From Xenorhabdus miraniensis (lineage in GTDB: Bacteria > Pseudomonadota > Gammaproteobacteria > Enterobacterales > Enterobacteriaceae): a stretch of DNA of 64,000 nucleotides. Shown here one piece after another: positions 38,793 to 49,111 of the stretch. How positions within the stretch are numbered: the first letter of the stretch is position 1; each line of letters begins with the position of its first letter. The stretch spans positions 1 to 64,000 of the forward strand of contig NZ_NITZ01000020.1 in the NCBI RefSeq assembly GCF_002632615.1. Direction: 5' to 3'. The translations under genes were made by a program, and so were the position numbers. A model generated the notes under the pieces. That model ran no database searches and was not told the origin of the DNA. It worked only from the letters and a program-made list of their open reading frames with translations.

Positions 38793-39437
38793 TCATAATA
38801 ATCCTGGAAACAGCACTTTTACTCCCGTGACAATAAATTCAACACCTAACGACATTAACAATAATCCCATAATTCGGGTAATCACGTTAATGCCGGTCTG
38901 CCCCAAAAATTTCACCAACAAAGATGCTGAACGGAATAACAACCAACAACAAAAAGCAAACAGCACACTGGTTAATGCCAATCCAAAATAATTTTGCCAT
39001 CCTTGATAACGTGCGCTCCATACCATGCAAGAACTAATCGCCCCTGGGCCTGCCATAAGGGGTAACGCCAATGGCACAACAGCAACACTACTCCTCACTG
39101 CGGCCTCCGATTTTTCCAGCTTATTTTGTTTATCTTCTCCCAATTTGCCATTAATCATCGCTACTGCAATTGTAACTATCAACATCCCACCTGCTATACG
39201 AAACGAGTTTATTGAAATACCAAACACATAGAGGATCGAATCACCAACCAATAAGGAAATACATAAGATAATGGCAACAGATAAGTTTGTTATGAAATTG
39301 GTTTTATTACGTCCCGCAGGTGTCTGATAATTAGTCATACTAATGAAAACAGGTAAAACGCCAATCGGGTTGACTAATGCAAACAATCCCATAAAAAATT
39401 TAATATAACCAGAAAATCCCAGTAATGACTCACCCAC
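38793..39437 (-). CDS. ychE: YchE, MarC-family inner-membrane protein
   Basis: A 214-residue polytopic membrane protein (about six hydrophobic segments) of the MarC/UPF0056 family. Motifs GLFALVNPIGVLPVFISMT, SFRIAGGMLI, PLALPLMAGPGAIS and TRIMGLLLMSLGVEF match E. coli YchE. I used GTG 39437: AAGGGG stands 6 bases before it, and the N-terminus then aligns position by position with E. coli (215 residues). A TTG at 39458 is the alternative. No physiological role is established. The adhE-ychE-opp order is conserved. Confidence 0.9.
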   Translation of the reverse strand: MGESLLGFSGYIKFFMGLFALVNPIGVLPVFISMTNYQTPAGRNKTNFITNLSVAIILCISLLVGDSILYVFGISINSFRIAGGMLIVTIAVAMINGKLGEDKQNKLEKSEAAVRSSVAVVPLALPLMAGPGAISSCMVWSARYQGWQNYFGLALTSVLFAFCCWLLFRSASLLVKFLGQTGINVITRIMGLLLMSLGVEFIVTGVKVLFPGLL

Positions 39438-39926
39438 AATCAACCCCTTCTCATACAAATAAATAAAACTTATAGCAATAACTAAACAATACAGTAAATC
39501 GAAATCAATTCGTTACGTTAAATCAACTAATTCGGAAATTTTTATCAATAAGCTCAGCCTATCAATAAGAAATACAATAAAAATAAAGTTAATGAATTGT
39601 ATTAAATTGGTTAATTGAAAATGTAAATTTATACCAATATATCAATTGGTAATTGCCCTCCAAAACAAAAGCTGAATTGTGTCAGCTTAATGTTTTCATG
39701 ATCTAAATCACAATATAAAAGCCTGTAAATGGTAATCTGTATTCAACGTAAAATTTCAAGACAAGGAATTATTCCTATATCGATCATTTCATTAAGCAAT
39801 TTTTTAAGGCAATTAGCCGTATTTTTGATTAAATCTAAAAAATTAATCTCATTACACTATTTGATAATTTAATAATCTCGCAGCTAATTACCTTAAAAAA
39901 TTTAACATTTATCAGGAGTAATTTTT
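39438..39926. promoter_or_regulatory. adhE control region with a long leader stem
   Basis: The adhE upstream region is 489 bases and very A+T-rich. Its main structure is a 19-base inverted repeat with one mismatch. The left arm ATTTTTTAAGGCAATTAGC is at 39799-39817 and the right arm GCTAATTACCTTAAAAAAT at 39883-39901, with a 65-base loop. It ends about 12 bases before the AGGAG ribosome site. E. coli adhE mRNA needs RNase III processing to free its ribosome site, so a comparable control is plausible here. Confidence 0.55.
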
Positions 39927-42590
39927 ATGGCTGTAACTCAACTTGCTGAACTCAACGAATTAGTTGCTCGCGTAAAAAAAGCCCAACACGAATTTGCTAA
40001 CTTTTCTCAGGAACAAGTTGACCGAATTTTTCGTGCTGCTGCCCTTGCTGCCGCAGATGCTCGTATTTCACTGGCAAAATTAGCGGTGTCTGAATCTGGA
40101 ATGGGAATAGTAGAAGACAAAGTGATCAAAAATCATTTTGCTTCTGAGTATATTTATAACGCCTATAAAGATGATAAAACCTGCGGCATCTTATCTGAAG
40201 ATAATACGTTCGGTACTATTACTATTGCGGAACCTATTGGCCTAATTTGCGGTATCGTTCCAACAACAAACCCGACATCTACAGCCATTTTCAAGGCACT
40301 TATCAGCCTGAAAACCCGAAATGGCATTATTTTCTCCCCCCATCCACGAGCTAAAAAGGCAACCAATAAAGCAGCCGAAATCGTCTTAAAGGCAGCAGTT
40401 GAAGCAGGGGCGCCAAAAGACATCATTGGCTGGATAGATGAACCTTCTGTCGAGCTTTCAAATGCTTTAATGCATCACCCTGATATTAATTTGATTTTAG
40501 CAACCGGTGGCCCTGGCATGGTGAAAGCAGCCTATAGTTCCGGCAAACCTGCAATTGGTGTCGGTGCCGGTAATACCCCTGTGGTCATTGATGAATCAGC
40601 AGATATCAAACGTGCCGTCGCCTCAATTCTGATGTCAAAAACCTTCGATAATGGTGTGATTTGTGCTTCGGAACAATCAGTGATTGTTGTTGATGCTGTT
40701 TATGAGCAAGTTCGTGAACGTTTTTCAACTCACGGTGGATATATTCTGCAAGGAAAAGAACTGAAAGCGGTTCAAGATATTATTTTAAAAAATGGTAACT
40801 TAAATGCTGCAATTGTTGGCCAGCCAGCAACAAACATTGCTGAAATGGCTGGGGTTAATGTACCTGAAAATACTAAAATTCTTATCGGTGAAGTCACGCT
40901 GGTCGATGAGACTGAACCTTTCGCTCATGAAAAATTATCGCCGCTACTTGCTATGTACCGTGGTAAAGACTTTGAAGATGCCGTTGAAAAAGCTGAGAGA
41001 TTAGTTGAAATGGGCGGTATCGGGCATACTTCATGCCTTTATACTGAACAAGATAATCAGGCTGAGCGCATTAAATATTTCGGCGATAAAATGAAGACTG
41101 CCCGTATCTTGATTAACACACCAGCATCCCAAGGTGGAATCGGCGATTTGTATAACTTCAAGCTATCCCCTTCTCTTACGCTGGGTTGTGGATCTTGGGG
41201 CGGTAACTCCATTTCCGAAAATGTGGGGCCAAAACATCTGATCAATACGAAAACAGTCGCTAAAAGAGCCGAAAATATGTTGTGGCATAAACTTCCAAAA
41301 TCAATCTATTTCCGACGCGGCTCTCTGCCGATTGCGTTGGAAGAAGTCGCTACAGACGGCGCAAAACGTGCTTTTATTGTTACAGACCGCTTCTTATTCA
41401 ATAACGGTTATGCCGATCAGGTTATCAATGTGTTGAAATCTTACGGTATAGAAACTGAAGTCTTTTTCGAAGTTGAAGCAGACCCTACTTTGAGTATCGT
41501 CCGTAAAGGCGCTGAACAAATGCATCTGTTCAAACCGGATGTCATTATTGCTCTTGGTGGCGGTTCCCCCATGGACGCGGCCAAAATTATGTGGGTGATG
41601 TATGAGCATCCAGAAACACATTTTGAAGAACTGGCCCTGCGCTTTATGGATATCCGTAAACGCATCTATAAGTTCCCGAAAATGGGCGTAAAAGCCAAAA
41701 TGGTTGCTATTACCACGACGTCAGGAACAGGTTCAGAAGTAACGCCTTTTGCGGTTGTCACTGATGACATAACCGGGCAAAAATACCCATTGGCAGACTA
41801 TGCACTGACTCCTGATATGGCGATTGTCGATGCCAATTTAGTTATGGACATGCCAAAATCCCTGTGTGCTTTTGGTGGTCTGGATGCAGTAACACACGCA
41901 CTGGAAGCCTATGTTTCTGTTCTGGCTAATGAATATTCTGATGGACAAGCCCTGCAAGCACTGAAGCTATTGAAAGATTTTCTGCCTGCCAGTTACCACG
42001 AAGGGGCAAAAAATCCCGTTGCCCGCGAACGTGTCCATAACGCAGCGACCATTGCCGGCATTGCTTTTGCCAACGCATTTTTAGGCGTATGCCACTCTAT
42101 GGCCCATAAACTTGGCTCCGAATTCCATATTCCACACGGTTTAGCCAATGCGCTGTTAATCTGCAATGTGATTCGCTACAACGCGAATGACAACCCAACG
42201 AAACAAACCGCATTCAGTCAATACGACCGTCCACAGGCGCGACGTCGCTATGCGGAAATCGCAGATCATCTAGGACTAACCGCATCAGGTGATCGTACTG
42301 CGGCAAAAATTGAAAAACTGTTGACCTGGCTAGAAGAGATAAAATCCCAGTTAGGCATTCCCGCTTCTATCCGCGAAACAGGTGTTCAAGAGGCTGATTT
42401 TTTGGCAAAAATTGACAAACTCGCAGAAGATGCGTTTGATGACCAATGCACTGGGGCCAATCCACGTTATCCATTAATTTCTGAATTGAAGCAATTGCTA
42501 TTGGATTCTTTTTATGGTCGTAAGTTCGCAGAACAAAGCGGACCTCAGGAGGCAATAAGACCAAATAGAAAAAATAATAAGAAACAATAA
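39927..42590 (+). CDS. adhE: Bifunctional acetaldehyde-CoA / alcohol dehydrogenase AdhE
   Basis: An 887-residue fusion (E. coli 891) for anaerobic ethanol formation. Residues 1 to about 440 are the CoA-acylating aldehyde dehydrogenase, with the catalytic Cys in NGVICASEQS near 246. Residues about 450-870 are the iron-dependent alcohol dehydrogenase (ALGGGSPMDAAK, TTSGTGSEVTPFAV, GGLDAVTHALEAYVS, CHSMAHKLG with metal-binding His). The family forms long helical filaments (spirosomes). CAGGAG precedes ATG. A terminator follows 25 bases after the stop. Confidence 0.97.
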   Translation: MAVTQLAELNELVARVKKAQHEFANFSQEQVDRIFRAAALAAADARISLAKLAVSESGMGIVEDKVIKNHFASEYIYNAYKDDKTCGILSEDNTFGTITIAEPIGLICGIVPTTNPTSTAIFKALISLKTRNGIIFSPHPRAKKATNKAAEIVLKAAVEAGAPKDIIGWIDEPSVELSNALMHHPDINLILATGGPGMVKAAYSSGKPAIGVGAGNTPVVIDESADIKRAVASILMSKTFDNGVICASEQSVIVVDAVYEQVRERFSTHGGYILQGKELKAVQDIILKNGNLNAAIVGQPATNIAEMAGVNVPENTKILIGEVTLVDETEPFAHEKLSPLLAMYRGKDFEDAVEKAERLVEMGGIGHTSCLYTEQDNQAERIKYFGDKMKTARILINTPASQGGIGDLYNFKLSPSLTLGCGSWGGNSISENVGPKHLINTKTVAKRAENMLWHKLPKSIYFRRGSLPIALEEVATDGAKRAFIVTDRFLFNNGYADQVINVLKSYGIETEVFFEVEADPTLSIVRKGAEQMHLFKPDVIIALGGGSPMDAAKIMWVMYEHPETHFEELALRFMDIRKRIYKFPKMGVKAKMVAITTTSGTGSEVTPFAVVTDDITGQKYPLADYALTPDMAIVDANLVMDMPKSLCAFGGLDAVTHALEAYVSVLANEYSDGQALQALKLLKDFLPASYHEGAKNPVARERVHNAATIAGIAFANAFLGVCHSMAHKLGSEFHIPHGLANALLICNVIRYNANDNPTKQTAFSQYDRPQARRRYAEIADHLGLTASGDRTAAKIEKLLTWLEEIKSQLGIPASIRETGVQEADFLAKIDKLAEDAFDDQCTGANPRYPLISELKQLLLDSFYGRKFAEQSGPQEAIRPNRKNNKKQ

Positions 42591-42615
42591 TAAATGATAG
42601 GCTGATGTAATTTAA

Positions 42616-42644
42616 AAGGCGCTAGGTTACCCTAACGCCTTTTT
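42616..42644 (+). terminator. adhE terminator
   Basis: AAGGCGCTAGG (42616-42626) pairs with CCTAACGCCTT (42631-42641) with one mismatch and a TTAC loop, followed by a T run to 42644. Confidence 0.9.
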
Positions 42645-42708
42645 CTATTATTACATTTACCTGGTTTAATAACTTTATGCCCATTCTTAGATCGCAACGT
42701 TTGTCGTA

Positions 42709-43305
42709 TTAAGCTTTTTTTGCCTTAGCCTCACGAATAACGTCACTATAGTGCTTACGGCACACAGAGACGTACTTTTCATTACCACCAATATCAACCT
42801 GAGCCCCGTCGTAAACAACGTTCCCATCGCTGCCAAAGCGCAATACACGGCTGGCTTTTCTCCCACAATGGCAAATTGTTTTCAACTCCACCAACTTATC
42901 TGACCATGCGAGAAGATATTCGCTTCCACTGAATAACTCCCCTTGAAAATCGGTTCTCAGACCATAACAAAGAACAGGGATATCATCATAATCTACAATT
43001 TCACATAGCTGTTCGACATGTTCTTTCGTCAAGAATTGACATTCATCAATCAAAACACAATGAACTTTTTCCGCCTCATTTTCACTTCTGATAAGCTCGG
43101 CAATATTTTTTTCGGGTGAAAACAGCAAAGCTTCAGCGGATAAACCAATACGGGAACTTACCTTTCCTTTACCGAACCGAGTGTCGATTTCCGCTGTAAA
43201 AATCAGCGTCCTCATTCCTCTTTCGTTATAGTTATAGGATGATTGCAATAAGGAAGTTGATTTCCCTGCATTCATGGCAGAATAATAAAAATAAAGCTGA
43301 GCCAT
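42709..43305 (-). CDS. tdk: Thymidine kinase
   Basis: A 198-residue type II thymidine kinase (E. coli 205) that phosphorylates thymidine in the salvage pathway. The P-loop [11 protein letters not shown] is at about residues 7-17, LIDECQFLT is the Walker B region, and Zn ligands are seen in CHCGRKAS and CRKHY. I used ATG 43305 ([16 protein letters not shown]), identical to the family start; an ATG four codons earlier sits directly on the ribosome site. It lies between adhE and hns as in E. coli. Confidence 0.96.
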   Translation of the reverse strand: MAQLYFYYSAMNAGKSTSLLQSSYNYNERGMRTLIFTAEIDTRFGKGKVSSRIGLSAEALLFSPEKNIAELIRSENEAEKVHCVLIDECQFLTKEHVEQLCEIVDYDDIPVLCYGLRTDFQGELFSGSEYLLAWSDKLVELKTICHCGRKASRVLRFGSDGNVVYDGAQVDIGGNEKYVSVCRKHYSDVIREAKAKKA

Positions 43306-43951
43306 TGGCCCGTCCATCCTCTTGTCAAATTTAATCAGTCGGTATATCGCGGTAAGTTTACCACAAACTCTGATTGAGATTGCTCCCTGTTATTGCTAAA
43401 TGTGGAGTAGCAGAAACAAATTAGAACAAATAAGAAAATATTATTTTCATGATAATCATCACATTTGAGCATATAAAATCAGCACACAAGCACATTCTGC
43501 ATGACAAATGAACGAAATTAACATCAAAAAGAAATAGTTATTTATCCTTCCACTCTTTGCATATTAATAATCATAGCGGTTTACTTTTGCTCAATTCGGT
43601 CACTATAATCATAACCAATAGATTACCCATAAAAAACTTTCAGCTCACACTAAATTCTTCAACTTATTTCCAGAAGAACAGTTAACATTTCTTACGGATT
43701 GACTATAAATTAGTTTTATACGTCTCAGTTTATCCCTTACTCAACTTTACAGTAATCCGTCCTCAATGCTTATTGAAAAATGGCAATCTGAATAGCGTGA
43801 TTAAAACGCAATATATCGATTATCAAAAAAATTGCATTTTAAAATGACATGTTTTAGCCTGAGAAAGTAAATTCACTATTGCAGAAAATAAAATAGCATT
43901 CTATTATTATCCCTACATCAGCCATCATCATTATAATTTGAGACCAGGACA
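43306..43951. promoter_or_regulatory. hns upstream region
   Basis: About 650 bases without a supportable gene, A+T-rich with many A and T tracts that suggest curved DNA. In E. coli the hns promoter region is autoregulated by H-NS and bound by Fis and CspA. I see no single site sharp enough to name here. Confidence 0.5.
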
Positions 43952-44353
43952 ATGAGCGAAAATTTAAAATCCTTAAATAACATCCGTACCTTGCGCGCAC
44001 AAGCAAGAGAATGTGAACTTACTACTTTAGAAGAAATGCTGGAAAAACTTACGACTGTTGTTGAAGAACGTCGCGATGAAGAAAGCCATGCTCGTGCACA
44101 AATAGAAGAGCGTACACGTAAACTTCAAGAATACCGTGAAATGCTGGAAAAAGACGGCATTGAATTAAGTGATTTAGTAGATGCTTTAAGCGGTAAATCT
44201 ACTGGTAAATCTAAACGTGCAGCACGTCCAGCTAAATATTCATACGTTGACGAAGGTGAAACTAAAACTTGGACCGGTCAAGGCCGTACACCAGCTGTAA
44301 TCAAAAAAGCAATTGATGAACAAGGCAAAAAACTGGAAGATTTCCTGATCTAA
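43952..44353 (+). CDS. hns: Histone-like nucleoid-structuring protein H-NS
   Basis: A 133-residue global silencer of A+T-rich and horizontally acquired DNA (E. coli 137). The N-terminal oligomerisation region (about 1-80) is helical and charged. The C-terminal DNA-binding domain carries [20 protein letters not shown], whose QGR core inserts into the minor groove of A+T-rich DNA. ATG follows GACCAGGACA. It is a single gene with a strong terminator. The foreign A+T-rich patches in this window would be natural targets. Confidence 0.96.
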   Translation: MSENLKSLNNIRTLRAQARECELTTLEEMLEKLTTVVEERRDEESHARAQIEERTRKLQEYREMLEKDGIELSDLVDALSGKSTGKSKRAARPAKYSYVDEGETKTWTGQGRTPAVIKKAIDEQGKKLEDFLI

Positions 44354-44375
44354 TCAGTTGTCTTGTAGACTCAAT

Positions 44376-44410
44376 AACAAAAATACCCCTTATCGGGTAT
44401 TTTTGTTTTT
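44376..44410 (+). terminator. hns terminator
   Basis: AACAAAAATACCC (44376-44388) and GGGTATTTTTGTT (44395-44407) form a perfect 13-bp stem with a 6-base loop, followed by more T. Confidence 0.93.
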
Positions 44411-44553
44411 ATGCTTAATACAACTAACTAGGTTAATTACTGGCTGATGTAAAAAAACACCGAGATTTATATTAACGACTAAGTCGCTTTCATATTCTCA
44501 TGTGCTAAAGAAGAACTTAACACTAACTTAGTTTTTTATTAACATAAACTGAT

Positions 44554-44579
44554 AAAAAGGAGCTAATCGCTCCTTTTTT
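44554..44579 (-). terminator. Terminator of the galU-ugd-epimerase unit
   Basis: AAAAAGGAGC (44554-44563) and GCTCCTTTTT (44569-44578) form a perfect stem with a 5-base loop just after the epimerase stop. On the minus strand the stem ends in TTTTT. Confidence 0.9.
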
Positions 44580-44588
44580 ATTTCACCA

Positions 44589-45599
44589 TTACGCTGCCTG
44601 ATAAAAGTTTAAGTACCAATCAACAAAGCGTTTTACCCCTTCCTTCACCGGAGTATCAGGTGAAAAGCCAATTTTAGCGTAAAGCTCACTAGAATCTGCG
44701 CATGTTGATAACACATCGCCATCCTGAATTTCCATAAAGTTTTTCTTTGCTTCAATTCCTAATGAATCTTCAATGGCTTCAATAAAATCCCCCAGCTTTG
44801 TCGGTTGGCCGTTACCAATATTGTAAACACAGTATGGCGCAGAGCTGGCAGATATCTGACCATCTTCAACTGACCAATTTTTATTGGAAGCAGGAATGAC
44901 AGCTTGCAATCTGATTATAGATTCAACAATATCATCAATATATGTGAAATCCCTCACCATATTCCCATGGTTATAAATATCGATTGGTTTGCCTTCTAAC
45001 ATAGCTTTAGTAAATTTAAATAAAGCCATGTCAGGGCGTCCCCATGGCCCATATACGGTAAAAAATCTCAACCCGGTAGTAGGAAGGTGATAAAGATGCG
45101 AATAACTGTGAGACATTAGCTCATCAGCTTTTTTCGTGGCTGCATATAAAGAAACAGGGTGATCAACAGAATCATCAGTAGAGAATGGCTGCTTTCTATT
45201 TAAACCATATACTGAACTTGAAGACGCATATAATAAGTGTTCCACATGATTATGGCGACATCCTTCAAGGATATTGATATGACCGATGATATTGGCATCA
45301 ATATATGCCATTGGGTTTTGGATAGAATAACGCACGCCAGGTTGAGCACCCAAATGGATAACTCGCTGAAATTGATGCTTAGTAAACAATTCCGGGATGG
45401 CAACTCTATCGGCCAAATCTAATTTTTCAAATTTGAAATTCGAATAAGGGAGTAATAAATTTAATCTCGCCTGTTTTAAATTAACATCATAATAATCATT
45501 GAGGTTATCGATACCGACAACCTCATACCCCATATTCAATAATCGCTGGCTAACATGAAAACCAATAAAACCAGCGGAACCTGTAACTAAAAATTTCAT
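44589..45599 (-). CDS. UDP-glucuronate 4-epimerase (GalE-like SDR)
   Basis: A 336-residue extended SDR enzyme. NAD-binding GSAGFIGFHVSQRL is at about 7-20, SSSSVYG and the YAATK catalytic Tyr/Lys further on, then GLRFFTVYGPWGRPDMA, typical of the UDP-GlcA 4-epimerase group (WbnF/LspL/Cap1J type) rather than GalE itself. It should turn UDP-glucuronate into UDP-galacturonate for LPS or capsule. ATG 45599 starts eight bases after the ugd stop. The direct context with ugd and galU supports the substrate. Confident of family, less so of exact product. Confidence 0.88.
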   Translation of the reverse strand: MKFLVTGSAGFIGFHVSQRLLNMGYEVVGIDNLNDYYDVNLKQARLNLLLPYSNFKFEKLDLADRVAIPELFTKHQFQRVIHLGAQPGVRYSIQNPMAYIDANIIGHINILEGCRHNHVEHLLYASSSSVYGLNRKQPFSTDDSVDHPVSLYAATKKADELMSHSYSHLYHLPTTGLRFFTVYGPWGRPDMALFKFTKAMLEGKPIDIYNHGNMVRDFTYIDDIVESIIRLQAVIPASNKNWSVEDGQISASSAPYCVYNIGNGQPTKLGDFIEAIEDSLGIEAKKNFMEIQDGDVLSTCADSSELYAKIGFSPDTPVKEGVKRFVDWYLNFYQAA

Positions 45600-45607
45600 A
45601 TAATAAC

Positions 45608-46951
45608 TCAAATAACCGGATTGATTGAGGCCCCGCGCCCAATTCCATAGTATGTAAATCCACGCGATTGCAGGCGCTCAGGATCATAAAGATTACGTCC
45701 ATCAAAAATCACTGGCGTTTTCAATGAATCCTTAATCACATCAAAATCAGGCGCTCTGAAGTTTTGCCATTCTGTGCATATAACCAAAGCATCGGCACCT
45801 TTTAATGCTGCCTCTTTGGTACCCATTAAAGAAAGATCGTCACGCTGTCCATAAATACGTTGGGCTTCCTGCATGGCTTCGGGATCATATGCCTGTATTT
45901 TAGCGCCACATTCCCATAATGTTTCCATCAAGACACGACTTGATGCTTCACGCATATCATCCGTATTAGGTTTAAACGATAACCCCCAAATAGCGAATGT
46001 TTTGCCAGATAAGTCATTACCAAAATGACGTTTTACAAAAGTAGGCAATTTTGTTTTCTGTTTTTCGTTAACCTGCTCAACGGCCTGAAGAATTTTTGGC
46101 GTATATCCAATTTGTTCAGAAGTACGAATCAATGCCTGAACATCTTTCGGGAAACATGAACCACCATATCCACATCCAGGGTAAATAAAATGATATCCGA
46201 TGCGCGAATCAGAACCAATTCCCTGACGTACATTCTCAATATCCGCTCCCAATATCTCTGCCAGGTTAGCAATTTCATTCATAAAACTAATTTTGGTTGC
46301 CAACATACAGTTAGCTGCATATTTAGTCAGCTCAGCACTGCGAATATCCATGACTATCATGCGATCGTGGTTACGATTAAAAGGTTCGTAGAGTTCACGC
46401 ATTACATCAACTACATTATCGTTATCACAACCAATGATTATGCGCTCAGGTCGCATGCAATCGGCAACTGCCGCACCTTCTTTCAAAAATTCAGGGTTAG
46501 AGACAACATCGAACGGGAGTTCTACATTGCGTTCTGCCAGTGTTGCCTGCATCACTGCCCTGACTTTATCAGCCGTGCCCACGGGTACTGTTGATTTGTC
46601 AACAACGACTTTATAGCCATCCATATTTTCCGCGATGGTTCTGGCTACCGCAGTGACATATTGAAGATCGGCTGATCCATCTTCATCGGGAGGTGTTCCT
46701 ACTGCAATAAACTGTAATTTGCCATGAGCAATACCGGCTTTGGCATCCGTTGTAAAATTTAAACGCCCTTCTGCATGATTTTTCTTTACCAAAGGCGTCA
46801 AACCCGGTTCAAAAATAGGGATCTGACCATTTTTCAGGTTCTCGACTTTTTTTGCATCAACGTCAACACAAAGTACATCATGCCCAACTTCTGCAAACAC
46901 GGTTGCCTGAACTAAGCCCACATAGCCAATACCAAATACAGTAACTTTCAT
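45608..46951 (-). CDS. ugd: UDP-glucose 6-dehydrogenase
   Basis: A 447-residue enzyme oxidising UDP-glucose to UDP-glucuronate with two NAD+. The Rossmann motif [10 protein letters not shown] is at residues 7-16. The catalytic Cys lies in [10 protein letters not shown] near 264-273, with [12 protein letters not shown] and STVPVGT also present. It is longer than E. coli Ugd (388) and resembles the 440-450 residue form found in many Gram-negatives. AAGGTG precedes ATG. It lies between galU (24-base gap) and the epimerase. UDP-glucuronate also feeds aminoarabinose modification of lipid A elsewhere. Confidence 0.94.
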   Translation of the reverse strand: MKVTVFGIGYVGLVQATVFAEVGHDVLCVDVDAKKVENLKNGQIPIFEPGLTPLVKKNHAEGRLNFTTDAKAGIAHGKLQFIAVGTPPDEDGSADLQYVTAVARTIAENMDGYKVVVDKSTVPVGTADKVRAVMQATLAERNVELPFDVVSNPEFLKEGAAVADCMRPERIIIGCDNDNVVDVMRELYEPFNRNHDRMIVMDIRSAELTKYAANCMLATKISFMNEIANLAEILGADIENVRQGIGSDSRIGYHFIYPGCGYGGSCFPKDVQALIRTSEQIGYTPKILQAVEQVNEKQKTKLPTFVKRHFGNDLSGKTFAIWGLSFKPNTDDMREASSRVLMETLWECGAKIQAYDPEAMQEAQRIYGQRDDLSLMGTKEAALKGADALVICTEWQNFRAPDFDVIKDSLKTPVIFDGRNLYDPERLQSRGFTYYGIGRGASINPVI

Positions 46952-46975
46952 ATCACACCTTAAATCACCAGTAGA

Positions 46976-47893
46976 TTATTTTTCAATCCGATTTTGCAAA
47001 GTCATGACCCAATCCGTGAATAATTTACCCAGTTCCTTATGTTTCATGCCATATTCAACAAATGCCTGCATATAACCTAATTTATTACCACAATCGTGGC
47101 TACGCCCCTGCAAGTGATAAGCCTCAACAGGTTCTTTTTCCATCAGCATGGCAATTGCATCTGTCAATTGTATTTCATCTCCTGCACCTGGTGCAGTTTT
47201 TGCCAATAACGGCCAAATATTTTCAGATAATACATAGCGCCCAACGATAGAAAGATTTGAGGGTGCTTCTTCTGGTTTTGGCTTTTCAACAACGCGAACA
47301 ATAGGCTTGCTATCACCCGGTTTTAGTTCTTCACCTAAACAATCGACGATACCATAATCCGAAACACTCTCTACAGGAACAGGTTCAACCAGAATTTGGC
47401 TTGCGCCACTACTATTAAAGCGTGACAACATTTCGCTCAAATTATATTTTGACAAATCAGTACTATATTCATCCAAAATAACATCGGGCAAAATCACTGC
47501 AAATGGCTCATTACCAATAAGCGGCTTGGCGCATAGCACGGCATGCCCCAACCCTTTTGCAATCCCTTGGCGGGTCTGCATAATGGTCACATGCTTTGGG
47601 CAAATAGACTGTATTTCATCTAATAACTGGCGTTTCACTCTTTTCTCAAGAATCGCCTCCAGTTCAAAGCTGGTATCAAAATGGTTTTCTATCGAGTTTT
47701 TGGATGAATGTGTAACCAGAATAATTTCATTAATGCCCGCTTTGATACATTCATTGACGACATACTGAATAAGTGGTTTATCCACAAGAGGGAGCATTTC
47801 TTTAGGAATGGCCTTCGTGGCTGGTAACATCCGAGTTCCCAAACCGGCAACGGGTATAACAGCCTTTTTTACCTTTTTATTTATTACTGACAT
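46976..47893 (-). CDS. galU: UTP-glucose-1-phosphate uridylyltransferase
   Basis: A 305-residue nucleotidyltransferase (E. coli 302) that makes UDP-glucose. The N-terminal signature [20 protein letters not shown] and the later [13 protein letters not shown] and [12 protein letters not shown] are those of GalU. GGAGA precedes ATG. It heads a three-gene unit that continues from UDP-glucose to UDP-glucuronate and UDP-galacturonate. The hns-galU adjacency is as in E. coli. Confidence 0.96.
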   Translation of the reverse strand: MSVINKKVKKAVIPVAGLGTRMLPATKAIPKEMLPLVDKPLIQYVVNECIKAGINEIILVTHSSKNSIENHFDTSFELEAILEKRVKRQLLDEIQSICPKHVTIMQTRQGIAKGLGHAVLCAKPLIGNEPFAVILPDVILDEYSTDLSKYNLSEMLSRFNSSGASQILVEPVPVESVSDYGIVDCLGEELKPGDSKPIVRVVEKPKPEEAPSNLSIVGRYVLSENIWPLLAKTAPGAGDEIQLTDAIAMLMEKEPVEAYHLQGRSHDCGNKLGYMQAFVEYGMKHKELGKLFTDWVMTLQNRIEK

Positions 47894-48582
47894 TACATTG
47901 TCTCCTACTGCTCTGTTGTCACTGACAAAATCCTTTACAGCTTAAACAATAGCATTAACTCTCTAAAAAAATGGTATGTGTGAAGAAAATCGTACTTGCA
48001 AAAAAATAACGCGCATGAGTATACCAGTTAATTCAACTAGATATACAGTACGAAAACATTTAATCGCACTTCAGTGATTCAATATTTAGTATCACGATAA
48101 AATGATACATAAATGTTATAAACCAACTGATAAAGAGATGAAAAAAACATCAGTTTTATTTCTATTATGCTATACGCTGTATTAGCAAAAGAGTTGTATT
48201 ACCAAAAGGACTGTGCTCAGCGATTTAAATTGAATGAATATTCTTCAATACAGAGAAGACAATTTGTTATCTCACGGCATCTAATAATTACGGAACTTAA
48301 TATATGTATTTAATCTGGTTGGCAACAATAAAATGTTTTCTCTGTAAAGAGTGATATAACTCATAATTTCAAAATCATTCATGATAATCATATTCGAACC
48401 CTGCTCCACCATAGCGGACACTTAGCAAGCGTTGCGACGGTTGCCCATATTCGAGTATCATCAGCCAATGATAGCTCGATAGACCTGTACTATTTATTAT
48501 ATTCTTACATTTATTATAGTCTTACATATCTTTGCAATATTGCTCATATTGACAGCAACCACTTTGAATAATTGGAGTTATT
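47894..48582. other. Non-coding region where rssAB would be expected
   Basis: 689 A+T-rich bases separate galU from ychJ. In E. coli this gap holds rssA and rssB. I see no RssB-like response regulator or RssA patatin domain on either strand. A short minus-strand open stretch near 48381-48492 (ending EYDYHE) looks codon-like but has no start. TTCGAACCCTGCTCCACCA (48393-48411) resembles the 3' end of a tRNA. Both may be relics. Confidence 0.5.
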
Positions 48583-49044
48583 TTGACAAACATGTGTTCC
48601 TGCGGCAGTGGTTCACCTTTCACTCATTGTTGTAGCCCCTATCTCGAAAATCATCGTCTTGCTCCAAATGCCGAATCTTTGATGCGTTCCAGATATAGTG
48701 CTTATGTGACGCAAAATGCAAACTATCTTATCGCTACTTGGCATCCTGATTGTCAGGCTGAAAATTGGCGTACAGAAATAGAGAAAAGTTTCGCGGGCGT
48801 ACAATGGCTGGGACTGAACGTCCTCGAAACGAGCGAAGGTAAACATAATAACGAGGCCTATGTTGAATTTTCAGCTTGCTTTATTGAACAAGGAAAGCAA
48901 GATAGACAATTGATTCATGAGCGTTCGCGTTTTTTGCGCATTGAACAACGTTGGTTTTATATCGATGGCGTTCGCCCTCAGACAGGCCGTAATAGCCCTT
49001 GTCCGTGTGGTTCAGGCAAAAAATACAAGAAGTGCTGTGGATAA
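48583..49044 (+). CDS. ychJ: YchJ, SEC-C motif protein
   Basis: A 153-residue UPF0225 protein with a Cys-rich zinc-type SEC-C motif at each end: [13 protein letters not shown] (5-17) and [13 protein letters not shown] near the C-terminus. The middle holds the conserved [10 protein letters not shown] and YLIATWHP. The start is TTG 48583, with GGAG about 6 bases upstream; it aligns with E. coli MSQLCPCGS. The ATG three codons later lies too close to the first Cys and too far from the ribosome site. The function is unknown; SEC-C motifs in SecA bind zinc and SecB. Confidence 0.93.
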   Translation: MTNMCSCGSGSPFTHCCSPYLENHRLAPNAESLMRSRYSAYVTQNANYLIATWHPDCQAENWRTEIEKSFAGVQWLGLNVLETSEGKHNNEAYVEFSACFIEQGKQDRQLIHERSRFLRIEQRWFYIDGVRPQTGRNSPCPCGSGKKYKKCCG

Positions 49045-49111
49045 ATCAGTATCTAAGTATTAAACATAACAATTCACAAGTAGTGAAGAATATTCGGGGA
49101 TCTCGTAATCC

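Noticed and set aside
46190..46594. 134-codon plus-strand open frame
   Set aside because: It lies entirely opposite ugd, a clear conserved gene, and shows no family features.
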